Shown in pieces: positions 7,105-12,911 of a stretch of DNA of 12,911 nucleotides (the first letter of the stretch is position 1; every line of letters starts with the position of its first letter). Under the pieces are notes generated by a model. It saw only the letters and a program-made list of their open reading frames with translations. It ran no database searches and was not told the origin of the DNA. This stretch comes from CAMBDR01 sp046597185 (GTDB taxonomy: Bacteria > Pseudomonadota > Gammaproteobacteria > Burkholderiales > Burkholderiaceae_D), in the NCBI GenBank assembly GCA_046597185.1, contig JBKJLF010000304.1, positions 1 to 12,911 on the forward strand. Reading direction: 5' to 3'. The translations under genes and the position numbers were made by a program.

Positions 7105-7557
7105 TTATTCCGGTTTGTCGTATTCGCCCCGCAGATTGCTGCAAATCTCCTGGACGGTGGTATCAGACCAGCGTGCGGCAACATCCCGGTAATAGTGATT
7201 ATCGTAAACGATGTCGCCCTTGTGCGGGTCGCGCATAATGTTGCGGCACAGGCTGGCCACATCCGTAGCGGGGCAAGCTTTCTTTGTAAAGCGTCCGCCC
7301 ATGGACTTGCAACCACGTCCCAGATCAGCCAGATTTTCAAGCGCATCCATTGCCAGGGTGTACTGGCGACATTGGCTGGCGAGCTGGCGCAAATCACAGG
7401 AATAGGTTTGCATTTTGCCATTCGAGCCGGACTGGGGCTGAGAATGGGAATGGGCTTGAGTGGGGTCGGCCAGCAAGGAGCCACCAGCCAGCATGGATGC
7501 CGCCACCAAGGCCAGCCCAAGCACGCCCTTGGCAACAGATTTAACGATTTGCTTCAT
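7105..7557 (-). CDS. Small exported Cys-rich protein, unknown function
   Basis: A 150-residue protein with a clear signal peptide (MKQIVKSVAKGVLGLALVAA, then SMLAGGSLLA). GAGG lies about 7 bases before the ATG, which overlaps the 3' end of the preceding gene by 17 bases. The mature part has six cysteines: YSC and SQC, GCKSMGGRFTKKAC, SLC and EIC. The block C-x4-GGRF-x3-ACP, a later Tyr pair (DNHYY) and a final C-x2-LRGEY resembles a small extracytoplasmic domain seen in many unrelated hypothetical proteins of proteobacteria. Even cysteine number and export suggest disulphide bonds. I do not recognise a named family. Its place between the phosphatase and imelysin genes suggests a role in the same envelope process, which is inference. 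Confidence 0.75.
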   Translation of the reverse strand: MKQIVKSVAKGVLGLALVAASMLAGGSLLADPTQAHSHSQPQSGSNGKMQTYSCDLRQLASQCRQYTLAMDALENLADLGRGCKSMGGRFTKKACPATDVASLCRNIMRDPHKGDIVYDNHYYRDVAARWSDTTVQEICSNLRGEYDKPE

Positions 7558-7987
7558 GATGACGCCTCAATGTATCGCCGCACAGGGTGCAAGCTGCTTG
7601 CTGCACACAGCGCCTGGCCGGGTAACCGACCACGCCAAGTTCGCCATCGACCGCCTCACACCGGACTTGGCGTGGCGTCACCTGGCCCGCCGGGCAAATA
7701 TCGGCGGCATCGGCCAAGGCGACGTTACGTGCATCTTCTTCGGAGCGGGAGGTATGGCTTCCCTTGACAAGGATGGTTTCACATGCTTCGGTGCGCGGCA
7801 CCATGGCCAGTGCGGCATGCACCACGACGGGTTTGGCAAACGCTTGCACACTGGCAAGCGGATGGGGTGCTACCGAAGGAAGCGGTGCGGCCGCAAGATC
7901 GGGTGTTATTTCGAGCTGCGCAAGCACGGTCACGATACACCATACCAGCGCAAAAAACGCCAATACCGTGATGGTGACCGCTTTCAT
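7541..7987 (-). CDS. Small membrane-anchored or exported Cys-rich protein
   Basis: A 148-residue protein with an N-terminal hydrophobic segment (MKAVTITVLAFFALVWCIVT, then VLAQ) that is either a signal peptide or an anchor. The ATG at 7987 is chosen because AAAGGG (7999-7994) lies upstream within the end of the phosphatase gene and the stop of that gene is only one base away. A 216-codon open frame extends further upstream but is antisense-like overlap with the phosphatase. After a Pro/Ala/Val linker (about residues 30-55) comes a compact domain with six cysteines: EACETI, DICPAG, VRCEAV, RRCVQQ and ACTLC, and an Ala-rich helix (SEEDARNVALADAAD). No family is recognised. It resembles its neighbour only in size, export and cysteine number. 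Confidence 0.72.
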   Translation of the reverse strand: MKAVTITVLAFFALVWCIVTVLAQLEITPDLAAAPLPSVAPHPLASVQAFAKPVVVHAALAMVPRTEACETILVKGSHTSRSEEDARNVALADAADICPAGQVTPRQVRCEAVDGELGVVGYPARRCVQQAACTLCGDTLRRHHEANR

Positions 7988-7988
7988 A

Positions 7989-8915
7989 TTAATACCCTTT
8001 TTTGACGGTAAATTTATCCACGATGACGCCCTTGATATTCTTGAAGTAAAAATCGGCGTGATCCGAATAAAAGGTGCCGAACATGACGCCATAGGTCGCG
8101 CCCTGGGTGGAGGTATAAATCTTGGCCCACCAGTTACCGCTACGCTCCTGGTCACGCACTTCGACGCCACCCAGGCCGGAAACGAAAGCAAAGGTGCGGC
8201 CTTCGGTTAGCGTGTAGGGGGAGGTGGTGCTGGCCACGGTTTTATTGGTCATGCTGCTCAACAAATGGGTCCGGGAATAGGAATGTTCGTGCCCGGTGGC
8301 GATAATTGCGCCTTTCTTGCGGCAATTTTCATAGGCGGTCCAACCCACTTCATTGGTTTTGCCACCCACTTGCATGTCCTGTTGATTCTTGTGCCATGCG
8401 CAAACGCGCCAGGCACCGGCGGGGATGCTGTTCAGGCTGGAGGCAATGTAGGCTTCCTGGCTGGAAGTTGTGCCATAAGAACCAATGGCGGGCATGACAA
8501 AGTAAATATTATTGTAGTTGCACGTCATTTGTTGGGCATAGCTGCCGCTACATTTGACATTGCTTTGTCGGGCCAAACGAGCTTTGCCAAAGTTACGCAC
8601 GTTATCGAGATTACTATCGTCAAAATCGTGATTGCCGGCCACCAGCAGTGCAGGATCGGCGCTACCCAAGGTATTGCGCACCATGGAATCCCAGGTTGCA
8701 TCCTTGCTACTGGTGTACGAGGTATCCCCCACCACGATGGTCAGTTTGGCACCTTCTGACTTGATCAGGTTCAAGACACTCTGGAAGTTTCCGCCTGCCG
8801 CCGTATCGCCGACAAAGGCAATCTTGGTCCCGGTTTCCAGCGTTGCGGCCGACACATAAGCGCTTTGCGCTGCCGCCAAGGCACATACCAACAAACAATT
8901 TAGTTTTACGTTCAA
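7989..8915 (-). CDS. Secreted metallophosphoesterase (purple acid phosphatase-like)
   Basis: A 308-residue calcineurin-like metallophosphoesterase, expected to hydrolyse phosphoesters outside the cytoplasm using a two-metal centre. TTG at 8915 is preferred: GGAG (8925-8922) lies 6 bases upstream and the product begins MNVKLNCLLVCALAAAQSAY, a good signal peptide. A TTG at 8933 lacks such a site. Metal-binding blocks are in order: FVGDTAAGG (about 35-43), GDTSYT (63-68), GNHDF (94-98), AWHKNQ (His175) and GHEHSYSR (208-215). The order and the final GHEHSYSR match purple acid phosphatase-like proteins. The first block reads GDT rather than the common DxH, as in many members of this subgroup. It is the first gene of the operon that ends with imelysin and DUF1513; the next gene starts one base after its stop. 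Confidence 0.85.
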   Translation of the reverse strand: MNVKLNCLLVCALAAAQSAYVSAATLETGTKIAFVGDTAAGGNFQSVLNLIKSEGAKLTIVVGDTSYTSSKDATWDSMVRNTLGSADPALLVAGNHDFDDSNLDNVRNFGKARLARQSNVKCSGSYAQQMTCNYNNIYFVMPAIGSYGTTSSQEAYIASSLNSIPAGAWRVCAWHKNQQDMQVGGKTNEVGWTAYENCRKKGAIIATGHEHSYSRTHLLSSMTNKTVASTTSPYTLTEGRTFAFVSGLGGVEVRDQERSGNWWAKIYTSTQGATYGVMFGTFYSDHADFYFKNIKGVIVDKFTVKKGY

Positions 8916-9033
8916 TTTAATCTCCAAGCTCAAGGTTTATAGTAATTTAGATTTTTTAGAAAATTTCTGTCTTTTATTATTGGCATAAGTGTACTTTAAT
9001 TTACTTTGAGATGCAATCGGTCAAAAGTACTAT
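8916..9033. other. Intergenic region, likely operon promoter
   Basis: This 118-base AT-rich gap lies between the PKS-operon end and the phosphatase operon and should contain the latter's promoter. A minus-strand TTGACC (9024-9019) could be a -35 box, but no well-placed -10 box follows at 16-18 bases. I see no clear Fur box, although imelysin genes are often iron-regulated. Confidence 0.35.
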
Positions 9034-9054
9034 TTACGGGACATCCATCTCAAA
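9005..9054. repeat. Inverted repeat spanning the decarboxylase stop
   Basis: TTTGAGATG (9005-9013) is the exact reverse complement of CATCTCAAA (9046-9054), with a 32-base loop that holds the stop codon of the decarboxylase gene and a REP-like core. In RNA it could form a 9-bp stem. The long loop and absence of a strong T-run argue against a standard terminator; it may be a paired REP (REPIN-like) unit. Confidence 0.5.
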
Positions 9055-9831
9055 AGACTCAAAGCGAATAGCCTCAATCAATTGATCAATCGTCGCCATG
9101 TGAGTACGAAACGACAAGATGGCGATGCGGATCACAAAAAATCCATCCACCATGCTGGAACTTAAAAACACCTGTTGCCGCGCATTGATGCGCTGGAACA
9201 ATTGCTGTGTCAAGGCATTACATTGCATCTGCCCCACTTCCCCTTGCGCTGCCTTGTTATGGTAACGAAACGCCAGAATTGACAGATCGACTGGCCCGAC
9301 CAAATGCAGCGCGGCAAATTGCGGCGCAACTTCGTCGCACAAGCGAAAAAAACCGCCGTAAACGCCATCCACATGCAACCACAGGCCAAATTGACGCGCC
9401 AATGTAGCCAATTCGGGCAAAGGGTCAATCCGGCCCAGATTGGTGCTGCCCGCCGTGCCGATGATGAGAAACGGTTGCAAGCCAGCCGCCCTGTCCTGCT
9501 CGATCAAACTGCCCAATGCCTGGCTGGCACTGGCAATGGCAATGGCAATGGCAATGGCAATGGCACTGGCACTGGCAATGGCACTGGCAGTGGCACTGAC
9601 AGGGTGTGATGCCGCAGCCTGTGGCAACTGCGCATAAAAATGGTTGATGAGCTGATCGGTAGCCGCCTGCCAGGCGGCACGCTGTTCGGCATCGGGTTCC
9701 AGGCTTGCGCTGGCCGCCTGCAAGGCCAGCAGCGCGGGTTTCAGGTCATCGTTTGGTTTGAGGTAATCGTTTGGTTTGAGGTAATCGTCATGCATCGTGT
9801 CATCTTTCTTTACCAAGTGATGAGCTATCAT
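9034..9831 (-). CDS. Internally deleted group II PLP-dependent decarboxylase
   Basis: The 265-residue frame is assembled from three pieces of a group II pyridoxal-dependent amino acid decarboxylase, a family usually near 470-500 residues. Residues 31-74 match the N-terminal helix region. Residues 105-175 carry FLIIGTAGSTNLGRIDPLPE and LWLHVDGVYGGFF, where Asp155 would bind the PLP ring nitrogen. Residues 178-255 match the C-terminal domain (VGPVDLSILAFRY, RINARQQVFLSS, RTHMATIDQLIEAI). Missing are the central PLP-phosphate region, replaced by an Ala-Ile/Ala-Ser repeat (80-103), and the block with the His-Lys pair that forms the Schiff base. It is therefore almost certainly not a decarboxylase, yet has no stop. 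It starts with ATGA overlapping the thioesterase stop; ATG at 9795 is an alternative. The last ~10 codons come from a REP-like element. Confidence 0.7.
   Translation of the reverse strand: MIAHHLVKKDDTMHDDYLKPNDYLKPNDDLKPALLALQAASASLEPDAEQRAAWQAATDQLINHFYAQLPQAAASHPVSATASAIASASAIAIAIAIAIASASQALGSLIEQDRAAGLQPFLIIGTAGSTNLGRIDPLPELATLARQFGLWLHVDGVYGGFFRLCDEVAPQFAALHLVGPVDLSILAFRYHNKAAQGEVGQMQCNALTQQLFQRINARQQVFLSSSMVDGFFVIRIAILSFRTHMATIDQLIEAIRFESFEMDVP
9037..9066. repeat. Solitary REP-like copy at gene end
   Basis: CGGGACATCCAT (9037-9048) matches the complement of the right-array core GTGGATGTCCCG at 11 of 12 positions. It is followed by CAAAAGACTCAAAGCG (9051-9066), identical to the end of the right array at 4697-4712. 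Here it supplies the final codons (RFESFEMDVP) of the decarboxylase frame. Confidence 0.6.
9525..9602. repeat. 6-bp microsatellite (TGGCAA/TGGCAC)
   Basis: Twelve contiguous units of TGGCAN (N is A, C or G) run from 9525 to 9596, followed by a degenerate TGACAG. On the coding strand they give alternating Ala-Ile and Ala-Ser. The repeat sits exactly where several hundred bases of the decarboxylase gene are missing. Unit changes keep the reading frame. Confidence 0.9.
9737..9790. repeat. 18-bp tandem repeat near decarboxylase N-terminus
   Basis: Three 18-bp units (9737-9754, 9755-9772, 9773-9790), each of the form GGTTTGAGGTAATCGTTT with few changes, encode the repeated YLKPND residues of DDYLKPNDYLKPNDDLKP. 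The frame is preserved. The second and third units differ only at their last two bases, so the duplication is recent. Confidence 0.85.
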
Positions 9832-10619
9832 AACCCGTCGTCAATCAAACCCAGTTTATCCAACATAATCTGCCGCAACAAGGGTTCGGACGAGCGTATA
9901 AAAAAATGATCACCCTGCAACATATAAAAAGAAAACTGCCTGGTCGTATGATTTTCCCAGGCCTTGATCTGCGCCTTGGGAAAACTGGCCACGTCGTCGG
10001 TGCCACCGAAGGCGGTAATGGGCGTGTTTAGCTTACAATCCAATCCGGGCGTCCAGGTGTCCAGAATTTCAAAATCAGCGCGCAGGGCTGGCAAATAGAT
10101 CGGCAATAAATCTTTATCGTTCAAAATCTCTTGCGGCGTGCCGTTCAGTTTTTGCAGTTGCGCCACCAGTTGAGCATCGTCCAGCAAATGCATATTGCGT
10201 GGCCGAGTTCGCGTTTCCGGCCAAGGCGAGCACGGCGCGCTATAGCCGGAAGCAAACACATGCAGCGGCATGGCTTGCCCGGTATTTTGCAGGTACAGCG
10301 CTAATTCAAAGGCGATTAAACTGCCCAGACTATGGCCAAACAAGGCATACGGCTGCTGGATGGTATCTTTAAGCTGCACTGCCAGCTCGGCCACCAGTTC
10401 GGCCATATTGGTGCAGGGCGGCTCGCGATAGCGATTGGCCCGCCCCGGCAATTGCACGGCAATGATATTCACCTGTTGCCCAAACAAAGCATCCCAATGC
10501 GCAAAGTACTGGGCCGTGCCACCTGAAAAAGGCAGGCAAATCAGGTTCAATACACCTTTGCGCAAAGGGTGCGTGCTTACCAGCCACGCACCAGAGGAGG
10601 TTTTATTTTCAGACGACAA
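9828..10619 (-). CDS. Type II thioesterase (PKS/NRPS editing)
   Basis: A 264-residue cytoplasmic alpha/beta-hydrolase of the type II thioesterase family, which removes wrong or stalled acyl groups from carrier proteins and helps product release. Catalytic elements are GHSLG (Ser97), TDD (Asp208 or 209) and GDHFFI (His238). Family blocks ICLPFSGGTAQYF, VQLPGRANRYREPP and YLPALRADFEI are present. TTG at 10619 is chosen as start: AGAGGA lies 9 bases upstream and the start overlaps the PKS stop (TGA at 10611-10609) by 11 bases. A longer open frame to 10751 would run across the end of the PKS gene and has no family residues there. Length fits the family (about 240-260). It lies between the PKS and decarboxylase genes and overlaps the latter as ATGA. 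Confidence 0.88.
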   Translation of the reverse strand: MSSENKTSSGAWLVSTHPLRKGVLNLICLPFSGGTAQYFAHWDALFGQQVNIIAVQLPGRANRYREPPCTNMAELVAELAVQLKDTIQQPYALFGHSLGSLIAFELALYLQNTGQAMPLHVFASGYSAPCSPWPETRTRPRNMHLLDDAQLVAQLQKLNGTPQEILNDKDLLPIYLPALRADFEILDTWTPGLDCKLNTPITAFGGTDDVASFPKAQIKAWENHTTRQFSFYMLQGDHFFIRSSEPLLRQIMLDKLGLIDDGL

Positions 10620-12911
10620 GACTATTTTCCTCTGCCAATGGCGTGCCAGGGCGGTTATTGCTGTTATTGAGCGCCCCCAGCACCTGTCGCGCCAACACCT
10701 CGGCCGCTTCAATATGCATATTGTGGCCCGATTCAAAGGTTGAAAATTCAAGTTGTGGCAGCGCCTGTTTGAAGGCCTGAAGATCTTGCTCGCCAGTATT
10801 CAAGCTCAGCCCACGATTACCGATCAACAATTGGCAGGCAAGCCTGATCGTCGAAATTTCGGCAAAAAACTGCGCTTTCGACATGCCATAACCCACTTTT
10901 AAAAAGTCGCGAATTCTACTGTCCCAACGCCAAACCAGGCCGTCGTTGGATCGGCTCACACTGCGCTCGGCCAGATTGGCCACCAGATTCGGGTCTACCC
11001 CAGGGTAGGCTTCGCTCAACATGTGGATGACGGTATCGAGCGAGGCAATCGTCGGGTGCAAAATCGGTGCCGATTTTGGCTTGTCCTTCCATTGCTGTAC
11101 TTGCTGCTGATCCAGATAAGGAAATGCGGGTTCGATCAGGATGATCTGATCAAACAAGTCCGGCTGGGCTTTCGCCATTAACAGCCCCAGCATGCCACCA
11201 TACGAGTGCGCGACCAGCGTCATGGGAACAGCGCTGGCACGCACAAACGCCAACAAGGGCTGGCAAACTGCTTCGATTGAATAATCCAGACCAGCGGCAA
11301 GGTGCAGGCTCTTGCCGTGGCCGACCAGATCGGGCGCGATCACCCGGTAACCTTGCTCGCTCATATATTCTGCGAACAGCGTAAATGAGGCCGCCTGATC
11401 GAAGATGCCATGCAAGCAAAGCAGCGGCGGCTTGTCTTTGGCACCCCACTCACAAATATTGAGCGCGCCGGACGATGTCTCAAACAGATATTCTGTCATG
11501 CCCGCAAACCCTGCATTGAGGGACGCGCCGGACGAGCCGGATGCCGTGGCCTGATCGTCCCGACTGACGGTATTGCGGACGGTACTGCTGACGGTATTGC
11601 GGACGGTATTGCTGACGGTATTGCCAACCACATCGCCAACGATGCCATTCACGTCCCCCAGCAAGGCGCTCATTTCATCCTCGCTCAAACCCGCCATCAT
11701 GCTGATATCGGCATCGCCACCCGCACCCGACCCGGCTGGTTCGGCGTAATCGTGCGGGAATATCTGCTGCAAAATATACCCGGCCAGCGCGGCGATGGTG
11801 GGGTAGTCAAACAGCAAGGTGGCCGACATTTGGCTACCCATCAGCGCGCTGATCACGCCGCGCAACTCCAGCGCCATTAGTGAATCCAAACCCAGTTCCT
11901 GCAGGGCGGCATCGGGCGAAATTTTATCCTTATTTAATTTCATGACGCCAGCAACCCGGCCAAGCAATACCTCAATCAGTAAAGCAGTTCGATCTTCCAG
12001 ATTGGCTTGGCCCAGTTGCTCCAGCAATTGCTTTAATTCAGTCTCATCCTGCTGCTTGGCCTGATTGTCGCCCAAGCTCCACAGCTTGCCATAGTAGTGA
12101 TAAGCCTTGAGTGGGCGTAAAAATTCCTGCATGCCCGATTTGGACAAATTGACCACGGCCAGTGTGCCAGGTTTTGCCGCCAGAATTTGATGAAACGCCA
12201 GCAAGCCATCTTCCGGCGCGAGCGTATTGCCTTCAAACCGCTGTTCCAATGCCTCACTCTTGGCCGCCATCCCCACTTGGCCCCATGGCCCCCAGTTGAT
12301 ACTGGTCGCCGCCAGACCCAGCGCGTTACGGTAATTGGCCAGGCCATCCATATAAGCATTGGCGGCCGCATAATTGCTTTGTCCGGGCGAGCCAAACAAG
12401 GCGGAAGAGGAAGAAAACAGCACAAAGAAATCCAGATTCAGATTTTGGGTGCATTGATGCAAATTCCATGCCCCCGTCACCTTGGGTGCCAAGGGTACCA
12501 AAAAGTCGTCCAGGGTTTGGCTGGCAAGCACGCCGTCACGTAATAGCCCGGCCGTATGCAGCAAACCGGCAACCGGCGGCCAATGTTGCGCCAAATGCTG
12601 GAAGCTTGCAGCCAGTTCGGCGTAATCGCTCACGTCGGCGTTGAAACAGGCAATCTTCACGCCCGGCATCATCATTTGGTCGATGCGGGCTTGCTCTGCC
12701 GGGTTGGCTGCGCGCCGCGCAAACAAGGCGATATGGGTCGCGCCCTGATGCACCAGCCATTCACAAAACAATAATCCCAAACCACCCAGGCCACCGGTAA
12801 TGATATAGGTTCGTTCTGGCTTGACCAGTAAGCCCGATGTTTGACTGGTTTGGCTGGCTTGATTGGTTTGATTGGCTTGATTGGTTTGATTGGTTTGATT
12901 GGTTTGATTGG
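10609..12911 (-). CDS. Type I polyketide synthase, C-terminal part (KR-ACP-hydrolase)
   Basis: The frame is open to the right edge, so the gene is partial and its ketosynthase and acyltransferase regions lie outside. Domain order: a Thr-Asn-Gln repeat linker (12841-12911); a ketoreductase with the NADPH motif TGGLGGLG (about 12807-12784), HTAGLLRDG, the catalytic Lys in APKVTGAWNLH and the Ser/Tyr of FSSSSALFGSPGQSNYAAAN; an acyl carrier domain with ELGLDSLMALELRG, whose phosphopantetheine Ser codon is at 11883-11881; an acidic and repeat linker (11566-11760); then an alpha/beta-hydrolase with LCLHGIFDQAASF, nucleophile motif AHSYGG (Ser codon near 11205) and ESGHNMHIE. LRD in the ketoreductase suggests a B-type product. 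The terminal hydrolase probably releases the chain, though it does not resemble ordinary PKS thioesterase domains and its acid residue is unclear (LLIGNRGLS lacks the usual Asp). The stop overlaps the thioesterase start. Confidence 0.9.
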   Translation of the reverse strand, partial: NQTNQTNQTNQANQTNQASQTSQTSGLLVKPERTYIITGGLGGLGLLFCEWLVHQGATHIALFARRAANPAEQARIDQMMMPGVKIACFNADVSDYAELAASFQHLAQHWPPVAGLLHTAGLLRDGVLASQTLDDFLVPLAPKVTGAWNLHQCTQNLNLDFFVLFSSSSALFGSPGQSNYAAANAYMDGLANYRNALGLAATSINWGPWGQVGMAAKSEALEQRFEGNTLAPEDGLLAFHQILAAKPGTLAVVNLSKSGMQEFLRPLKAYHYYGKLWSLGDNQAKQQDETELKQLLEQLGQANLEDRTALLIEVLLGRVAGVMKLNKDKISPDAALQELGLDSLMALELRGVISALMGSQMSATLLFDYPTIAALAGYILQQIFPHDYAEPAGSGAGGDADISMMAGLSEDEMSALLGDVNGIVGDVVGNTVSNTVRNTVSSTVRNTVSRDDQATASGSSGASLNAGFAGMTEYLFETSSGALNICEWGAKDKPPLLCLHGIFDQAASFTLFAEYMSEQGYRVIAPDLVGHGKSLHLAAGLDYSIEAVCQPLLAFVRASAVPMTLVAHSYGGMLGLLMAKAQPDLFDQIILIEPAFPYLDQQQVQQWKDKPKSAPILHPTIASLDTVIHMLSEAYPGVDPNLVANLAERSVSRSNDGLVWRWDSRIRDFLKVGYGMSKAQFFAEISTIRLACQLLIGNRGLSLNTGEQDLQAFKQALPQLEFSTFESGHNMHIEAAEVLARQVLGALNNSNNRPGTPLAEENSLVV
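11566..11625. repeat. 12-bp tandem repeat in PKS linker
   Basis: Five units of the form GACGGTATTGCG (11566-11577, 11578-11589, 11590-11601, 11602-11613, 11614-11625) differ at one or two bases each. They encode NTVS/NTVR-type units in the linker between the acyl carrier and hydrolase domains, so repeat number sets linker length without a frame change. Confidence 0.85.
12841..12911. repeat. 9-bp tandem repeat in PKS, runs off the window
   Basis: Eight 9-bp units of the TTGATTGGT type fill 12841-12911; four near the edge are identical and the array continues past it. On the coding strand they encode Thr-Asn-Gln repeats just upstream of the ketoreductase NADPH motif, so this is a hydrophilic interdomain linker. 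Confidence 0.85.

Noticed and set aside
8265..8759. Plus-strand 164-aa frame
   Set aside because: It lies antisense inside the metallophosphoesterase gene, which has all of its metal-binding motifs; the plus frame shows no family features.
8998..9024. Promoter for the phosphatase operon (TTGACC plus an AT-rich -10)
   Set aside because: TTGACC is a fair -35, but the best -10 candidates match only three or four positions or are wrongly spaced, so the site is not called.
8934..9033. Fur box upstream of the imelysin-containing operon
   Set aside because: Iron control would be plausible from family knowledge, but no sequence close to the GATAATGATAATCATTATC consensus was found.
9034..9831. Functional amino acid decarboxylase in the PKS operon
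   Set aside because: The His-Lys block that forms the PLP Schiff base and the phosphate-binding region are both absent.

Overview
The window looks like chromosomal DNA of a Gram-negative proteobacterium, probably a betaproteobacterium. The grounds are several exported proteins with classic signal peptides, an imelysin/DUF1513 gene pair, a RAYT-type transposase with REP-like repeats, and a phage-tail remnant of a kind common in that group. No rRNA, tRNA or CRISPR was seen, so the taxonomic placement is a family-resemblance inference. Almost every intact gene lies on the minus strand.

Layout, left to right. Positions 1-1640 are gene-poor and decayed: a three-frame remnant of an unrecognised gene (480-988), a frameshifted phage-tail-like gene (1172-1515) and two hairpins, one a good terminator for the next gene. 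Positions 1639-3342 encode an exported di-haem c-type cytochrome of the RoxA/cytochrome c peroxidase-like superfamily. Positions 3343-4712 hold a mobile-element locus: a RAYT (Y1/HUH) transposase gene, the only convincing plus-strand gene. It lies between two clusters of a GTGGATGTCCCA-type repeat in opposite orientations. Its C-terminal end appears to be replaced by the right-hand cluster.

Positions 4715-8915 form a compact minus-strand operon in which almost all genes touch or overlap. In transcription order it encodes a secreted purple-acid-phosphatase-like metallophosphoesterase, two small exported Cys-rich proteins of unknown function, an imelysin-family protein and a DUF1513 beta-propeller-like protein. 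All five products appear to leave the cytoplasm. The imelysin-DUF1513 pair suggests metal (often iron) acquisition, here coupled to a phosphatase.

Positions 9034-12911 are the 3' end of a polyketide biosynthesis operon, also minus strand. It comprises the C-terminal part of a type I PKS (ketoreductase, ACP, then a fused alpha/beta-hydrolase), a separate type II thioesterase, and a group II PLP-dependent decarboxylase that has lost two internal blocks, including the PLP-lysine, yet remains in frame. The PKS/thioesterase pair and the thioesterase/decarboxylase pair overlap by 11 and 4 nt, suggesting translational coupling.

A theme across the window is short in-frame tandem repeats (periods 6, 9, 12, 15 and 18 bp) inside five otherwise unrelated coding regions, mostly in linkers or near N-termini. 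This, with the dispersed REP-like motifs, suggests a genome prone to repeat expansion.
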